Positions 36,345 through 44,814 of a DNA stretch of 47,337 nt are shown piece after piece. The position numbers were made by a program, and so were the translations under genes. This DNA is from Methanolobus sp. Lineage in GTDB: Archaea > Halobacteriota > Methanosarcinia > Methanosarcinales > Methanosarcinaceae. The DNA is taken from NCBI GenBank assembly GCA_030154025.1, contig JASKKT010000014.1, positions 1 to 47,337 on the forward strand. The letters run 5' to 3'. The notes below the pieces were generated by a model. It made no database searches. It worked only from the letters and a program-made list of their open reading frames with translations, and was not told the origin of the DNA. How positions within the stretch are numbered: the stretch's first letter is position 1; each line of letters begins with the position of its first letter.

Positions 36345-37462
36345 TAGAAATATCAGGCACAATGAAAGCACTGTCTTCTCTACATATAGGTACTGGTAAA
36401 AAGAGTGGAACCTTTGCAGACACCCTCGAGTATGTTCCTGGGAGGACCATACGCGGAATGCTTGGGTATTATCTTTACACAAATCATCGTGACCTTTTTG
36501 AAGAAATGAAGATTAGTGAAGATAATGACATGTCTAACACGAATGCCTTCTTCAAAAATGCTCTTCCCATGTCTAGTAGTGAAGCTGCGGGTTACAAAAG
36601 AACAGTAGCTAGTTCGTCCTCACTGAAATGGTGTAAAAAGTGCGGACATCTGATTGCAGAAGGCACAAAAGCTTGTAGCAATTTCGTGGATGGAAAGCCA
36701 TGTTTGCAGGAAGGGAAGAAAGTATCTGGGTTTATAACACTGGATTCTTTAGAAACAGGAAAACTTGAAAAGGCCTCCGTTGGAACGCATATCTCCACTA
36801 AATGTCCTATTACCCGAGACGGCCATACCAGCCCCGGATCTGATTTTGAGATCTCACCTTATCACGTCAAAAGTATAGTTCCAGGTACAGTCTTTGAGTT
36901 CAGATGTCTTGTTGAAGACTCGTTTGTAAATAAAGTCAAGAGCGCTCTTCATGAAGCGGGTATATTCTCTGGACTTGGTGGATATCGGTCAAGAGGCTAT
37001 GGAAGTGTGGCGTTCTCAGACCTGAAAGAAAAACCGGTCAATGATATCATACATGAAAGAGCCAAAGAGCTGTCTGACAAGAGTAATCTGATGATGGTGA
37101 CAAATTCATCGATGATACTTAAAGATGAAAATAATTCTGTCATCGGTTTTGATAGTACTTTTAAAGACTATATCTCAAAGTTCTGCTCCCTCCGAGGCTA
37201 CAAAGATGATTTTAATGTTCTATTTCACGGACAGGAAGCAGGGTCAGGTTTGCCACGGCAAATCATAACAAGAGGTGTCGCCAGAGGATGGTCTCTTAAA
37301 AACGGGAACCGGGTTTCAGAGATTGTTCGGTGCATAGGACCGGGAAGTTGTTTAATGGTCCGGGGAAACCCTGAATTGCTTGCAGCCCTCGAAATATATG
37401 GTATTGGAGAAATGACCAATAGTGGCTATGGAGATGTCTATTTTATGGAGGGACAGGTATGA
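36341..37462 (+). CDS. csx10: Csx10-like RAMP protein (Cas5-group)
   Basis: A 373-residue RAMP protein. The N-terminus LSSLHIGTGKKSGTFADTLEYVPGRTIRGMLG resembles Csx10, the Cas5-equivalent of subtype III-D that caps the crRNA 5' tag. A zinc site is formed by C98, C101, C112 and C121. FSGLGGYRSRGYGSVAF is the glycine-rich loop, and a C-terminal second RAMP-like half follows. It overlaps the genes on both sides by 4 nt. The family name is from sequence resemblance and gene order; confidence in the RAMP fold is higher than in the Csx10 label. Confidence 0.75.
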   Translation: MIEISGTMKALSSLHIGTGKKSGTFADTLEYVPGRTIRGMLGYYLYTNHRDLFEEMKISEDNDMSNTNAFFKNALPMSSSEAAGYKRTVASSSSLKWCKKCGHLIAEGTKACSNFVDGKPCLQEGKKVSGFITLDSLETGKLEKASVGTHISTKCPITRDGHTSPGSDFEISPYHVKSIVPGTVFEFRCLVEDSFVNKVKSALHEAGIFSGLGGYRSRGYGSVAFSDLKEKPVNDIIHERAKELSDKSNLMMVTNSSMILKDENNSVIGFDSTFKDYISKFCSLRGYKDDFNVLFHGQEAGSGLPRQIITRGVARGWSLKNGNRVSEIVRCIGPGSCLMVRGNPELLAALEIYGIGEMTNSGYGDVYFMEGQV

Positions 37463-37989
37463 GCAACAGCTCAAAGATCAATGCTGATTCATGGGAACTG
37501 GCACTGCTTGCCGTATTGAACAACAGAGGTAGCATACAGGCCTATTCTACAGCCCAGGTCAGAAAAATAATTGCTTCTGCACTGTCAGAGGATAATATTG
37601 CAGAGATACAGCGATTAAAGGTAGGCTATAATCCTGCTCCCCCACAAGGTAAAAAGCCAGACCAGGCACGCTTTGAGATCAAGGCTAAACGTGACAAGAA
37701 CGAGATTTTTGCAACTCATATCCTTCAGACATTGGGAAAATATGATAGACACGACCTTCAGCAGCTGATGCAGTATACATTATGGAACATCAAACTGCTT
37801 GAAGATAAAAAAGCTGTAAAAAATGCTGTTAGCTATGCTCAAAGGTTGGAACTACTTTTTGAATGTGAAGGAATTGACAAAAAGTCGGCTATGAGTAAGA
37901 TCAATCCATTACTTGAATCCGGGCAAAGCCCAAGGAATAACGATCGTAAGGATACCAGGGGTCCACAGAAGAACTACAGGAGGTATTGA
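37459..37989 (+). CDS. Small helical type III CRISPR protein of unknown family
   Basis: A 176-residue, mostly helical and basic protein. No catalytic motif is visible. Helices cover about 10-45, 80-115 and 118-150; the C-terminal 25 residues (SPRNNDRKDTRGPQKNYRRY) are basic and disordered-looking. Its position after the Csx10-like gene is where III-D loci carry csx19 or a small subunit, but I do not recognise the sequence as Csx19. It overlaps its upstream neighbour by 4 nt. Confidence 0.7.
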   Translation: MSNSSKINADSWELALLAVLNNRGSIQAYSTAQVRKIIASALSEDNIAEIQRLKVGYNPAPPQGKKPDQARFEIKAKRDKNEIFATHILQTLGKYDRHDLQQLMQYTLWNIKLLEDKKAVKNAVSYAQRLELLFECEGIDKKSAMSKINPLLESGQSPRNNDRKDTRGPQKNYRRY

Positions 37990-37990
37990 A

Positions 37991-38500
37991 ATGGATATTG
38001 AATTTAAACCGGGAGAACTGAAAGAGCTTGTTTTAAGTTCATATGACTTAATGTTGAGCATTGAGGATTTGGATAAGAACTATATGGTACAGTCAAGGAG
38101 CAAGTTAAAGAACCTGCCGGAATCTCTGCGGGAATTTGAAGATGCGCGTTCTTCTGTAGTTCATTTCGTTAAAAGCGCAGCTTATTTCCTCCCACGCTCA
38201 GATGCAAAGTTGAATAAATATCTCACTCAGTTACTCATTTCAGTTAATAAAATCCAAAACAGCCAACATGATCCGGAGAAAGTTAGAGAGATGATACGCT
38301 ACCTTATAGGATATAGTAACTGGAGCATGGATTCAGTATGCACTATCTTCAAAAAAGCCGGGGATGATACAGAAGTAAGAAAGCGCCTGAAAACCATGGT
38401 TGCCGCAGAGATGGATATAGTTGGTGGTTCTGAACACGTGGATAACATTGTCAACAATATGATGAAATGGAAGGCCGGCGCTGATGGTAGGAGGTATTGA
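37991..38500 (+). CDS. Probable small subunit Cas11 (Csm2/Cmr5-like)
   Basis: A 169-residue all-helical protein with no catalytic motif, of the size and composition of the Csm2/Cmr5 small subunits that line the target RNA channel. A helix-rich stretch (DARSSVVHFVKSAAYFLPRSDAKLNKYLTQLL) and the C-terminal EMIRYLIGYSNWSMDSVCTIF fit such a bundle. GGAGGT lies about 8 nt before the ATG at 37991. Placement between RAMP genes supports the role. The assignment is by fold and context, not by a signature. Confidence 0.65.
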   Translation: MDIEFKPGELKELVLSSYDLMLSIEDLDKNYMVQSRSKLKNLPESLREFEDARSSVVHFVKSAAYFLPRSDAKLNKYLTQLLISVNKIQNSQHDPEKVREMIRYLIGYSNWSMDSVCTIFKKAGDDTEVRKRLKTMVAAEMDIVGGSEHVDNIVNNMMKWKAGADGRRY

Positions 38501-38501
38501 G

Positions 38502-39254
38502 ATGTTCAGAAAATTAGATAACCGCGCACTCATCCATTACAGAATAGTGGCAAAATCTGACCTGCATGTTGGAGGTCACACCACAATCGAGCCAGCTGAG
38601 GTAGATAATCCGGTCATTAAGAACAGTGATGGAGTCCCGATAATTCCTGGAAGCAGCTTAAAAGGTGTTCTAAGAACAGAAATGGAGAGGTTGCTTCGTG
38701 GATTGAACACCGTTAAAGTATGTGATATATTTGATAATAAAGCTCGCGGAGGCTGTAACGAGTGCCCTGTATGCAATTTATTTGGTGGCAAGGACCTTGC
38801 CTCTTCCATCAGGATCAGAGATGCTATTGCAGATAGCAAAAAAACATTAGTGAGAGATGGTGTTGCTATAGACCGCCAGAGCCGGAAGGCAAAACCGGGT
38901 GGTAAGTACGATACAGAGGTTGTTCCAAAAGGTACTGTCTTTACAGGTATTCTCACCATTGAGAATACTGGTTTAAAGGATGTCTATGACAAGGCCAAAC
39001 TTGGTGCTTTCTTAAGTCTTACAGACTTTTTCAATGTGTGCTGTGGAAGTATCGGGCACGCGGTATCCCGTGGATTCGGAGAGGCTGAGATACATATCGA
39101 TCGGATAAACCTCATAACTGCAGAGGACTACCTTGAAGGCAGGTATGAAGGACGCGAATACGCATCTGGAACCGACGAGTTTGCGGACCTGAAGGACCAG
39201 TCAAGGGTCGACTGGGCTGGCGCTATCAAGAGTGGTGAGTATGAGCAGGTTTGA
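38502..39254 (+). CDS. Cas7-type RAMP protein (Csx7/Csm3-like)
   Basis: A 250-residue RAMP protein resembling the Csx7 (SSO1426-type) and Csm3 group. VDNPVIKNSDGVPIIPGSSLKGVLRTEMERLL (34-65) is the hallmark stretch; D35 matches the catalytic Asp of Csm3, so target RNA cutting is likely. C74, C85, C88 and C91 form the zinc site (CNECPVCNLFGG). A strong ribosome site GGTAGGAGGT lies upstream of the ATG at 38502. It overlaps the next gene by 14 nt. Confidence 0.88.
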   Translation: MFRKLDNRALIHYRIVAKSDLHVGGHTTIEPAEVDNPVIKNSDGVPIIPGSSLKGVLRTEMERLLRGLNTVKVCDIFDNKARGGCNECPVCNLFGGKDLASSIRIRDAIADSKKTLVRDGVAIDRQSRKAKPGGKYDTEVVPKGTVFTGILTIENTGLKDVYDKAKLGAFLSLTDFFNVCCGSIGHAVSRGFGEAEIHIDRINLITAEDYLEGRYEGREYASGTDEFADLKDQSRVDWAGAIKSGEYEQV

Positions 39255-40572
39255 TACTTTCCAGAACAGATGGCAAATAACTGCAACGCTCACTCTTGTA
39301 ACACCCTTGCGCATCGGGGGAGGTCAGAATGCTGGTGCTTACTCAATGTCCCAGACACCTGTACTTCTTTCATACAATGCACAAAGCAAGACTGCTGAGC
39401 CTTATATCCCAGGCAGTAGCCTCAAGGGGGTTCTAAGAAGCACAGTAGAGCGCATGGTAAGAACATTCAACGAGAATGAGTCGTGCATGGGCGTCGGAGA
39501 CCGGAAAGCGGGCAAAGTACTGTGTGGTAGCATGACATGTATTTCATGCTCTATATTCGGTTCGCAGAACACCGGTGCATCCATTAGGGTACAAGACGCC
39601 CATGTTTCAAATGACGCAGGTAATCTGGGTATGCTTGAGGAAAGGCCGCACTGCGCAACAAAATACAGGATAAATAACAATACTGAAGAATATGAAGTCA
39701 TCACTGATAATAAGGGCAAACCAAAGTCTACTCCTCGATTTGAAGAGGTCATTGCTGCCAACACATCCTTTAATCTGGCAGTTAACCTTGACAATGCAAC
39801 TGAAACCGATGTCGGATTGATTGTCCTTGCGCTGAACGAGTTTAACCACAAGCGTTGCTATCTTGGAGGAGGAGCATCCAGAGGATATGGTTTTGCAGAT
39901 GTAGACCGCCTGAGAGTTACCAGAAGGACGGTTGCAGATGATGAGGATTTCCTGTTCAATGTAGACTCAGAGCAAATAGATCCCTATCAATTCTGTGATG
40001 CCGCAAGAAGATACCTGGCTAAGATAAATGACGGAAAGGAAGTTTCTCGCAGGGATTTTGATGTCTATTACAAGGCCTATTCCAATGATAGGCTTGAAGG
40101 GAATATAGTGGTTAAATATGATGTAGAAACGCTTACAGATTTCCAGATGCCAGGTATTGATGAGGCCACAGTGACAAATATGGGCGTACCGGTAATTCCC
40201 GGTTCAACCATCAAGGGGTTTTTGCGCCATACTCTCATTGAAAGTGGAACATCTTCAGGGGTTATTGATGATATGTTCGGTTCTAAGAACACACACCGCT
40301 CCAGAGTGATAGTATCGGATGCTTTTTCGATGGACGATTTTGCGGGCCGTGATGTTATACCACAGGGTACACACCTTTCCATGTGGATAGCTTTTGATAA
40401 TGTCACAAAGGAACAACTGCTCCAGATCAGCGACATAATGGAATCTAAATGCCGCATAACAGGAAAAAGAGTTGCTAATGTAGACAGATCGGGCAATGCT
40501 TCAAAGAACATGGTCGAGTTTGAAGCAACTGAAGTACAAAAGTTCCAGATAGAAGAATTCCTGGCAGAATGA
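39241..40572 (+). CDS. Tandem Cas7-Cas7 RAMP fusion
   Basis: A 443-residue protein with two RAMP units. Unit one (about 10-230) has PYIPGSSLKGVLRSTVERMV at 55-74, a Cys site (C82, C95, C100, C103) and the glycine loop LGGGASRGYGFAD. Where Csm3 has its catalytic Asp this unit has Gln (Q38 in SQTPVLL). Unit two (about 285-443) has VPVIPGSTIKGFLRH at 316-330 and keeps an Asp, D307, at that place, but lacks a clear C-terminal glycine loop and is shorter. The ATG at 39241 follows AGTGGTGAGT. The protein would fill two backbone positions, one with a cutting site. Confidence 0.82.
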   Translation: MSRFDTFQNRWQITATLTLVTPLRIGGGQNAGAYSMSQTPVLLSYNAQSKTAEPYIPGSSLKGVLRSTVERMVRTFNENESCMGVGDRKAGKVLCGSMTCISCSIFGSQNTGASIRVQDAHVSNDAGNLGMLEERPHCATKYRINNNTEEYEVITDNKGKPKSTPRFEEVIAANTSFNLAVNLDNATETDVGLIVLALNEFNHKRCYLGGGASRGYGFADVDRLRVTRRTVADDEDFLFNVDSEQIDPYQFCDAARRYLAKINDGKEVSRRDFDVYYKAYSNDRLEGNIVVKYDVETLTDFQMPGIDEATVTNMGVPVIPGSTIKGFLRHTLIESGTSSGVIDDMFGSKNTHRSRVIVSDAFSMDDFAGRDVIPQGTHLSMWIAFDNVTKEQLLQISDIMESKCRITGKRVANVDRSGNASKNMVEFEATEVQKFQIEEFLAE

Positions 40573-41069
40573 CCATGAAATACTGGATAACGTTCATTGG
40601 CTCAAGCCCCTTCGCCGTGATTAACACCATATGGGCTGCATGCAAGATAGATGGCTTTGTCCCTGATAAATTGATTTTCCTTGTCAACCGAGATCTTTGG
40701 GCAGGCTGGATTAACGATGTAAAGCATTGGGTACCTTTGGTAATCTCCGGGTATTCCTCAAAATCTTCAGAAATGGTTTTTCATGAAGTTAAGGAAACTG
40801 ACTTTTCCACTATCAAGAATGCTTATAGGAATTATATGAAGAATCTCAGCAAAGAAGATGAGGTAGCCATAGATATTACGCCTGGCAGGAAGTATATGTC
40901 TGCTATTGCAATGGAAATTGGTTTATCAATGAATGCAGACCACGTTTATTATCTTCATTTGACCGACAGACAGTACGAGAATAGTCCCTATCCGGTTATT
41001 CCTGTGTTCAGGCATACTCTGATAGACCTTAAAAAAGAATTCGAGGAAACTGCACCAAGAGGTCTTTGA
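40569..41069 (+). CDS. Stand-alone CARF-domain protein
   Basis: A 166-residue protein that looks like a CARF domain and nothing else. FIGSSPFAVINTIWAA (9-24) is the first ligand loop after strand one, and DITPGRKYMSAIA (102-114) is the second conserved loop (usually D-x-T-G-G-x-K). CARF domains bind cyclic oligoadenylate made by Cas10. No effector domain is fused, and the PIN nuclease gene begins on the very next base, so the two proteins may act together. The start overlaps the previous stop (ATGA). Confidence 0.72.
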   Translation: MTMKYWITFIGSSPFAVINTIWAACKIDGFVPDKLIFLVNRDLWAGWINDVKHWVPLVISGYSSKSSEMVFHEVKETDFSTIKNAYRNYMKNLSKEDEVAIDITPGRKYMSAIAMEIGLSMNADHVYYLHLTDRQYENSPYPVIPVFRHTLIDLKKEFEETAPRGL

Positions 41070-42101
41070 ATGATAATACCAAAGAACTACCTCATCTCAC
41101 TGTTCAACGAGATAAAGTCACATACTGGCTCAGTTGAAGTCGTATATCCTCCTATTGGAACGCTCTTTAAAGTGGATTTTGGGGACACCTGTACTCTGTA
41201 CACTATGCCCATTAAGATATATCAGGAAAAAAGAGAATCACTGTTCCGGTGGAAGCATGGGTCCGTGCTTGATAAAGAAGTCCCTACTCATAATGACCTG
41301 CAGGTATGCTATTATGCTGCCTCTTTATGGAGATCGGATAATGAACCGGAACTGATAGAGATTATTCGTGAAGGATGCAACAGAGATCTATTAAAAGGTC
41401 AGAAGCCCCTATTCATAGGATATGATACAAATTCCATGCGCCATCAGACAACTCGTGTGGTCGAAGATATTGTTTCACACATTTCAAGAAAAGGCAATAC
41501 CAGTATGGGATACTGCCTTAGCGAGAATGTAAAGGCAGAATTAAGATATCAATGGGATGCGAAATACAGATTTGAAGAGATTAAAGAATTGGCAACGCAT
41601 CTTCCTTTTGCAAACAAGTTCCTGAACCAGCCACCAAAGGACGCTCGAATGGCTAGGCTTGGAGCTGTGGAATATAAGAGGATAATGTCACTGCCAAACT
41701 GTCAGGAAACAGACGGTAAAGGAAGAACTGGTGATGAAAAAATCATCAATTCATATGAATCCTTCAGAGACAAGCGCAATGTGGATATCCTGCTTATCAG
41801 TGGAGATAACAATTTTGTGGCAATGGCCCATGAAGAGAGGATGCAGGCCATTTATATGAAACAGCCTGTAAGACACCATGATGTATTGGAGCTTAGATGG
41901 GAAGACGTTACAGAGATGATATACATTGTGGCCATTGTTTTTGGGTATATCCAGATAAACGGTATATCCGTCTTTGGATCATGGAAGGGTAAACTGGAAG
42001 AGGATTGGGACAGGTGCAGGCTATACATTGATGCTCTAGATGACAATCAGAAAAAGTTTCTTTTCAAGGATCTCGAGATACTGATAAAAGGCCAGTCCTG
42101 A
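41070..42101 (+). CDS. PIN-domain nuclease of the CRISPR operon
   Basis: A 343-residue protein. The N-terminal 110 residues are unassigned. The rest fits a PIN RNase: FIGYDTNSM (D119), SENVKAEL (E157 likely), GDEKIINSYESF (D222) and VDILLISGDNNFVAMA (D239, D246), in the order and spacing of the PIN acidic set. No CARF domain is seen in the same chain. The gene follows the CARF gene with no gap. A nuclease switched on by, or working with, the CARF partner is inference. The family is not one I know as a standard type III accessory. Confidence 0.7.
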   Translation: MIIPKNYLISLFNEIKSHTGSVEVVYPPIGTLFKVDFGDTCTLYTMPIKIYQEKRESLFRWKHGSVLDKEVPTHNDLQVCYYAASLWRSDNEPELIEIIREGCNRDLLKGQKPLFIGYDTNSMRHQTTRVVEDIVSHISRKGNTSMGYCLSENVKAELRYQWDAKYRFEEIKELATHLPFANKFLNQPPKDARMARLGAVEYKRIMSLPNCQETDGKGRTGDEKIINSYESFRDKRNVDILLISGDNNFVAMAHEERMQAIYMKQPVRHHDVLELRWEDVTEMIYIVAIVFGYIQINGISVFGSWKGKLEEDWDRCRLYIDALDDNQKKFLFKDLEILIKGQS

Positions 42102-42122
42102 TTTAAGTTTCCTAAGTGCTTT

Positions 42123-43343
42123 GTGATAATTACAGGAGGTTTATCTCTGAAAAATGAATTGGGAGATGAGGTGCCTTCTCATATAGAAAAGAAGGCAAAT
42201 GAGCTTGGATGCCATAAAGGAGTAACTTATGTTTACAGAGAAGGATCTTACGGATCAAGCGGGATGCCTGCTTCCAGTATAGGTGGTAAAAGGGCTCACA
42301 GATTCGGGGATAGAATATCCTTTGAAGCGAATAAAGTCAAGCTAGGGGATGGCTGGGTTGCTTTCAGGCCACCTTCAGGGGGAGGAGTAGCTGTACGTAA
42401 TAACAAAGCATCCACACCCTATCTGGTAAACAATAAAGACCCAATATTAGGTGACTTTGATAATGCCGATGGGCTCTGGAAGAGCTTTGATGAGCATCTG
42501 CAAGGTGTCACAGCAACACCAGTTCGCAGGAAGTGCCAAGAGATATTAGAAGTAGCCCTGTCTTGTCAGAATAAAGGTATCCAGACTTTTAGCAGGAAAG
42601 ATGGTTTTTCATGTATCATAAAAGGTCTGAAAGTGGCTCAGCTGCATATAAAGCCCTCTTCATTTTCCATGAAACTTGCCAGTTATTCTGAGAAATCGAT
42701 GTCCCGTAAGGTGAACAGGCTAGAGGTAAAGTATGACTTTGATAGTGATAACGTCGACTCCGTTGTGACCGAGGATATCAGACAGCATTTACTGCAGCAA
42801 TCTGAGATTATACTCAGCTTAAGAAAAGAAGGCAGCATCGGCTATGAAGAGAAATGGCTTCATGGACTGCTGATAAATAAAATGAAGGAAGGAGGGTTAT
42901 CTGAGCTTGGACTGGATTTTCTCCGTTACGAAACATCTCTGGGGAAGATAAAACGCAATATCCGCTTTGGAAGAATGCATGCCGACATCCTGGCACGTGA
43001 ACGTAGTACTTGCTCACTTGCAGTTGTTGAGGTCAAGATTAGATCTTCTGAAATGAAGGAAGCAGTGGTCCAGGGTTTATCCTATGTTGAGTGGCTAAAC
43101 ACCTACAAGGCACAGCTAATTCCAAGGGTGAACAAACTTGATTGGGACGTGAACTTTGAACCAGTCAAACTTTATGTTATCGCTCCTGGATCTAGCGTCC
43201 CTCTAGATGAGATTAACAAAATAATAAGAGATTATCAGGGAAGAATAGCAGGAGATATTTATTCCGTTTTGCTCAATGCAGACTGGCATATTAACGAAGG
43301 GCTGAGGATTATGGACAAGAGAATAGTACATGGGGATTTCTAG
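42123..43343 (+). CDS. RecB-like PD-(D/E)XK nuclease of the CRISPR operon
   Basis: Up to 406 residues. The C-terminal part shows GRMHADIL (D288), VVEVKIRS (E303, K305) and VQGLSYVEWL (Q317, Y321), which together make the D-ExK-QxxxY motif of RecB-type nucleases. The N-terminal 230 residues are unassigned. The start is uncertain: GTG 42123 has no ribosome site, while AGGAGGT at 42134-42140 lies inside the frame and points to CTG at 42147; the nearby ATG at 42154 is out of frame. The coding part is certain from at least 42160. Confidence 0.7.
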   Translation: MIITGGLSLKNELGDEVPSHIEKKANELGCHKGVTYVYREGSYGSSGMPASSIGGKRAHRFGDRISFEANKVKLGDGWVAFRPPSGGGVAVRNNKASTPYLVNNKDPILGDFDNADGLWKSFDEHLQGVTATPVRRKCQEILEVALSCQNKGIQTFSRKDGFSCIIKGLKVAQLHIKPSSFSMKLASYSEKSMSRKVNRLEVKYDFDSDNVDSVVTEDIRQHLLQQSEIILSLRKEGSIGYEEKWLHGLLINKMKEGGLSELGLDFLRYETSLGKIKRNIRFGRMHADILARERSTCSLAVVEVKIRSSEMKEAVVQGLSYVEWLNTYKAQLIPRVNKLDWDVNFEPVKLYVIAPGSSVPLDEINKIIRDYQGRIAGDIYSVLLNADWHINEGLRIMDKRIVHGDF

Positions 43344-44813
43344 ATGAATGATGTGTTCAACGTTATACGTGGCAGAGTAAAAAATAAAGCAGATCTTGAT
43401 AATGTGCTTGAAGAGTTAAAGCTCTTTCAGGATAGTTCAGACACGGGTGTCCTCAGAGATGTATCTTCAAGGCTTTTCCCCTATGAGAAAAGATACATCG
43501 AGCATTATAAGGGCGATTGCGACGTGCTGATATGTACAGTGGGTATGCGTGAAAGCCCTATAATCCTTTCTCTGCTAGCTGTCATGCCTAAAACTGCTGT
43601 TCTTTTGCATACTGAAGGATCTCTTAAGACAATTGAAAGGATAGTCACGGACCAGAGTGTTATCGATTCCGGGATGAAACTGGAGATGGTGATGATCGAT
43701 GAGGTGGACGCAGCAAAAAACTATCGAATACTGAAAGAGGATGTGCTTCCAAGGACTCTGAACAGGCGTGTGAGGATAGACCCCACTGGCGGTAGAAAGA
43801 TCATGGGAACAGCTGTCGGCGCATTTGCGTTCTTTTTCAGGATACCTATGATATACCTGCACGCGGAAGAAAAGATGGGGGTCAGTGTACCCTTCAGCGG
43901 AAGTATCCGAGATATCGACAATCCTTTCGAATATTTCGGGGATATTGATATGAAGATGCTGAAGGACAATTTTGACCACGGATACTTTGGTGCGGCTTTT
44001 GAAGTCTGTGAAAAGTTGAGTGAAACCGTACACGATGCAGCCCTTTTCACAAAGATCGGACTTATTCGGGAGCTTACAGAAGTCTATAGTGACTGGGATG
44101 GGTTTGTCCATAGCCGATATTATAAGAGCAAGAAGGAAAGGGAAAGCTCCACTTATCTTGCCAAGAGACTTGAATCGATTGTATCCAGATGTGACAGGCT
44201 TGGTTTTAAGCTACTGAACAGCAAGGATGCGGAAAGAAATATCTCATTCCTCAAGGCACTTGAAGATAACTGGGAATGCAGATCTAACATTACTGACAGA
44301 TTCCGTCTTATTGATGTATACATGAATGCAAATCGTAGGGCAGAACAGGGCCTTTTTGATGATGCTACTGCACGTATGTACCGTTGTTTTGAGATCTGTG
44401 CCACTCTTTTGCTTGAGAAGGAAGGTATCAGCAATCTTAGCAGGATAGATTACGAGAGCTTTGCGCAGAGGCATGACATGGATGTACTTTCTATAAAGAA
44501 GAGATTCAAAGAGTTGTCAGGTTTTGATGAACCGAGATCTCCTCCTGGGCTGAATGACCAGATGGTGCTCCTCCAGATAATCAACAATCCTGCGGGCAAG
44601 ATATATGCTGGCATGAATGAGTCTGCTGATAAAGGAGAAAGCATCCGCGACAAGAGAAACCGTTCAATCCTGGCTCACGGCACAAGTCCTATCAGCAAAG
44701 AAGATTACCTTTCTTTTGAAAGGGAAACTACTAAAATAGTGATAGTGACGCTTGGAAACGCTACGTTCAAAACGCTTTGTGAACAGGCTACCTTCCCAAA
44801 ACTTATGGTGTGA
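43344..44813 (+). CDS. Csm6/Csx1-like CARF-HEPN ribonuclease
   Basis: A 489-residue protein. The N-terminal CARF domain has VLICTVGMRESP (61-72) and RIDPTGGRKIMGTA (144-157), the ligand-binding loops. The C-terminal HEPN domain has RNRSILAH (438-445), an R-x4-H RNase motif with R440 and H445. Such proteins degrade RNA when cyclic oligoadenylate binds the CARF domain. The sequence resembles the TIGR02710 group. It starts directly after the preceding stop codon. Confidence 0.88.
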   Translation: MNDVFNVIRGRVKNKADLDNVLEELKLFQDSSDTGVLRDVSSRLFPYEKRYIEHYKGDCDVLICTVGMRESPIILSLLAVMPKTAVLLHTEGSLKTIERIVTDQSVIDSGMKLEMVMIDEVDAAKNYRILKEDVLPRTLNRRVRIDPTGGRKIMGTAVGAFAFFFRIPMIYLHAEEKMGVSVPFSGSIRDIDNPFEYFGDIDMKMLKDNFDHGYFGAAFEVCEKLSETVHDAALFTKIGLIRELTEVYSDWDGFVHSRYYKSKKERESSTYLAKRLESIVSRCDRLGFKLLNSKDAERNISFLKALEDNWECRSNITDRFRLIDVYMNANRRAEQGLFDDATARMYRCFEICATLLLEKEGISNLSRIDYESFAQRHDMDVLSIKKRFKELSGFDEPRSPPGLNDQMVLLQIINNPAGKIYAGMNESADKGESIRDKRNRSILAHGTSPISKEDYLSFERETTKIVIVTLGNATFKTLCEQATFPKLMV

Positions 44814-44814
44814 T

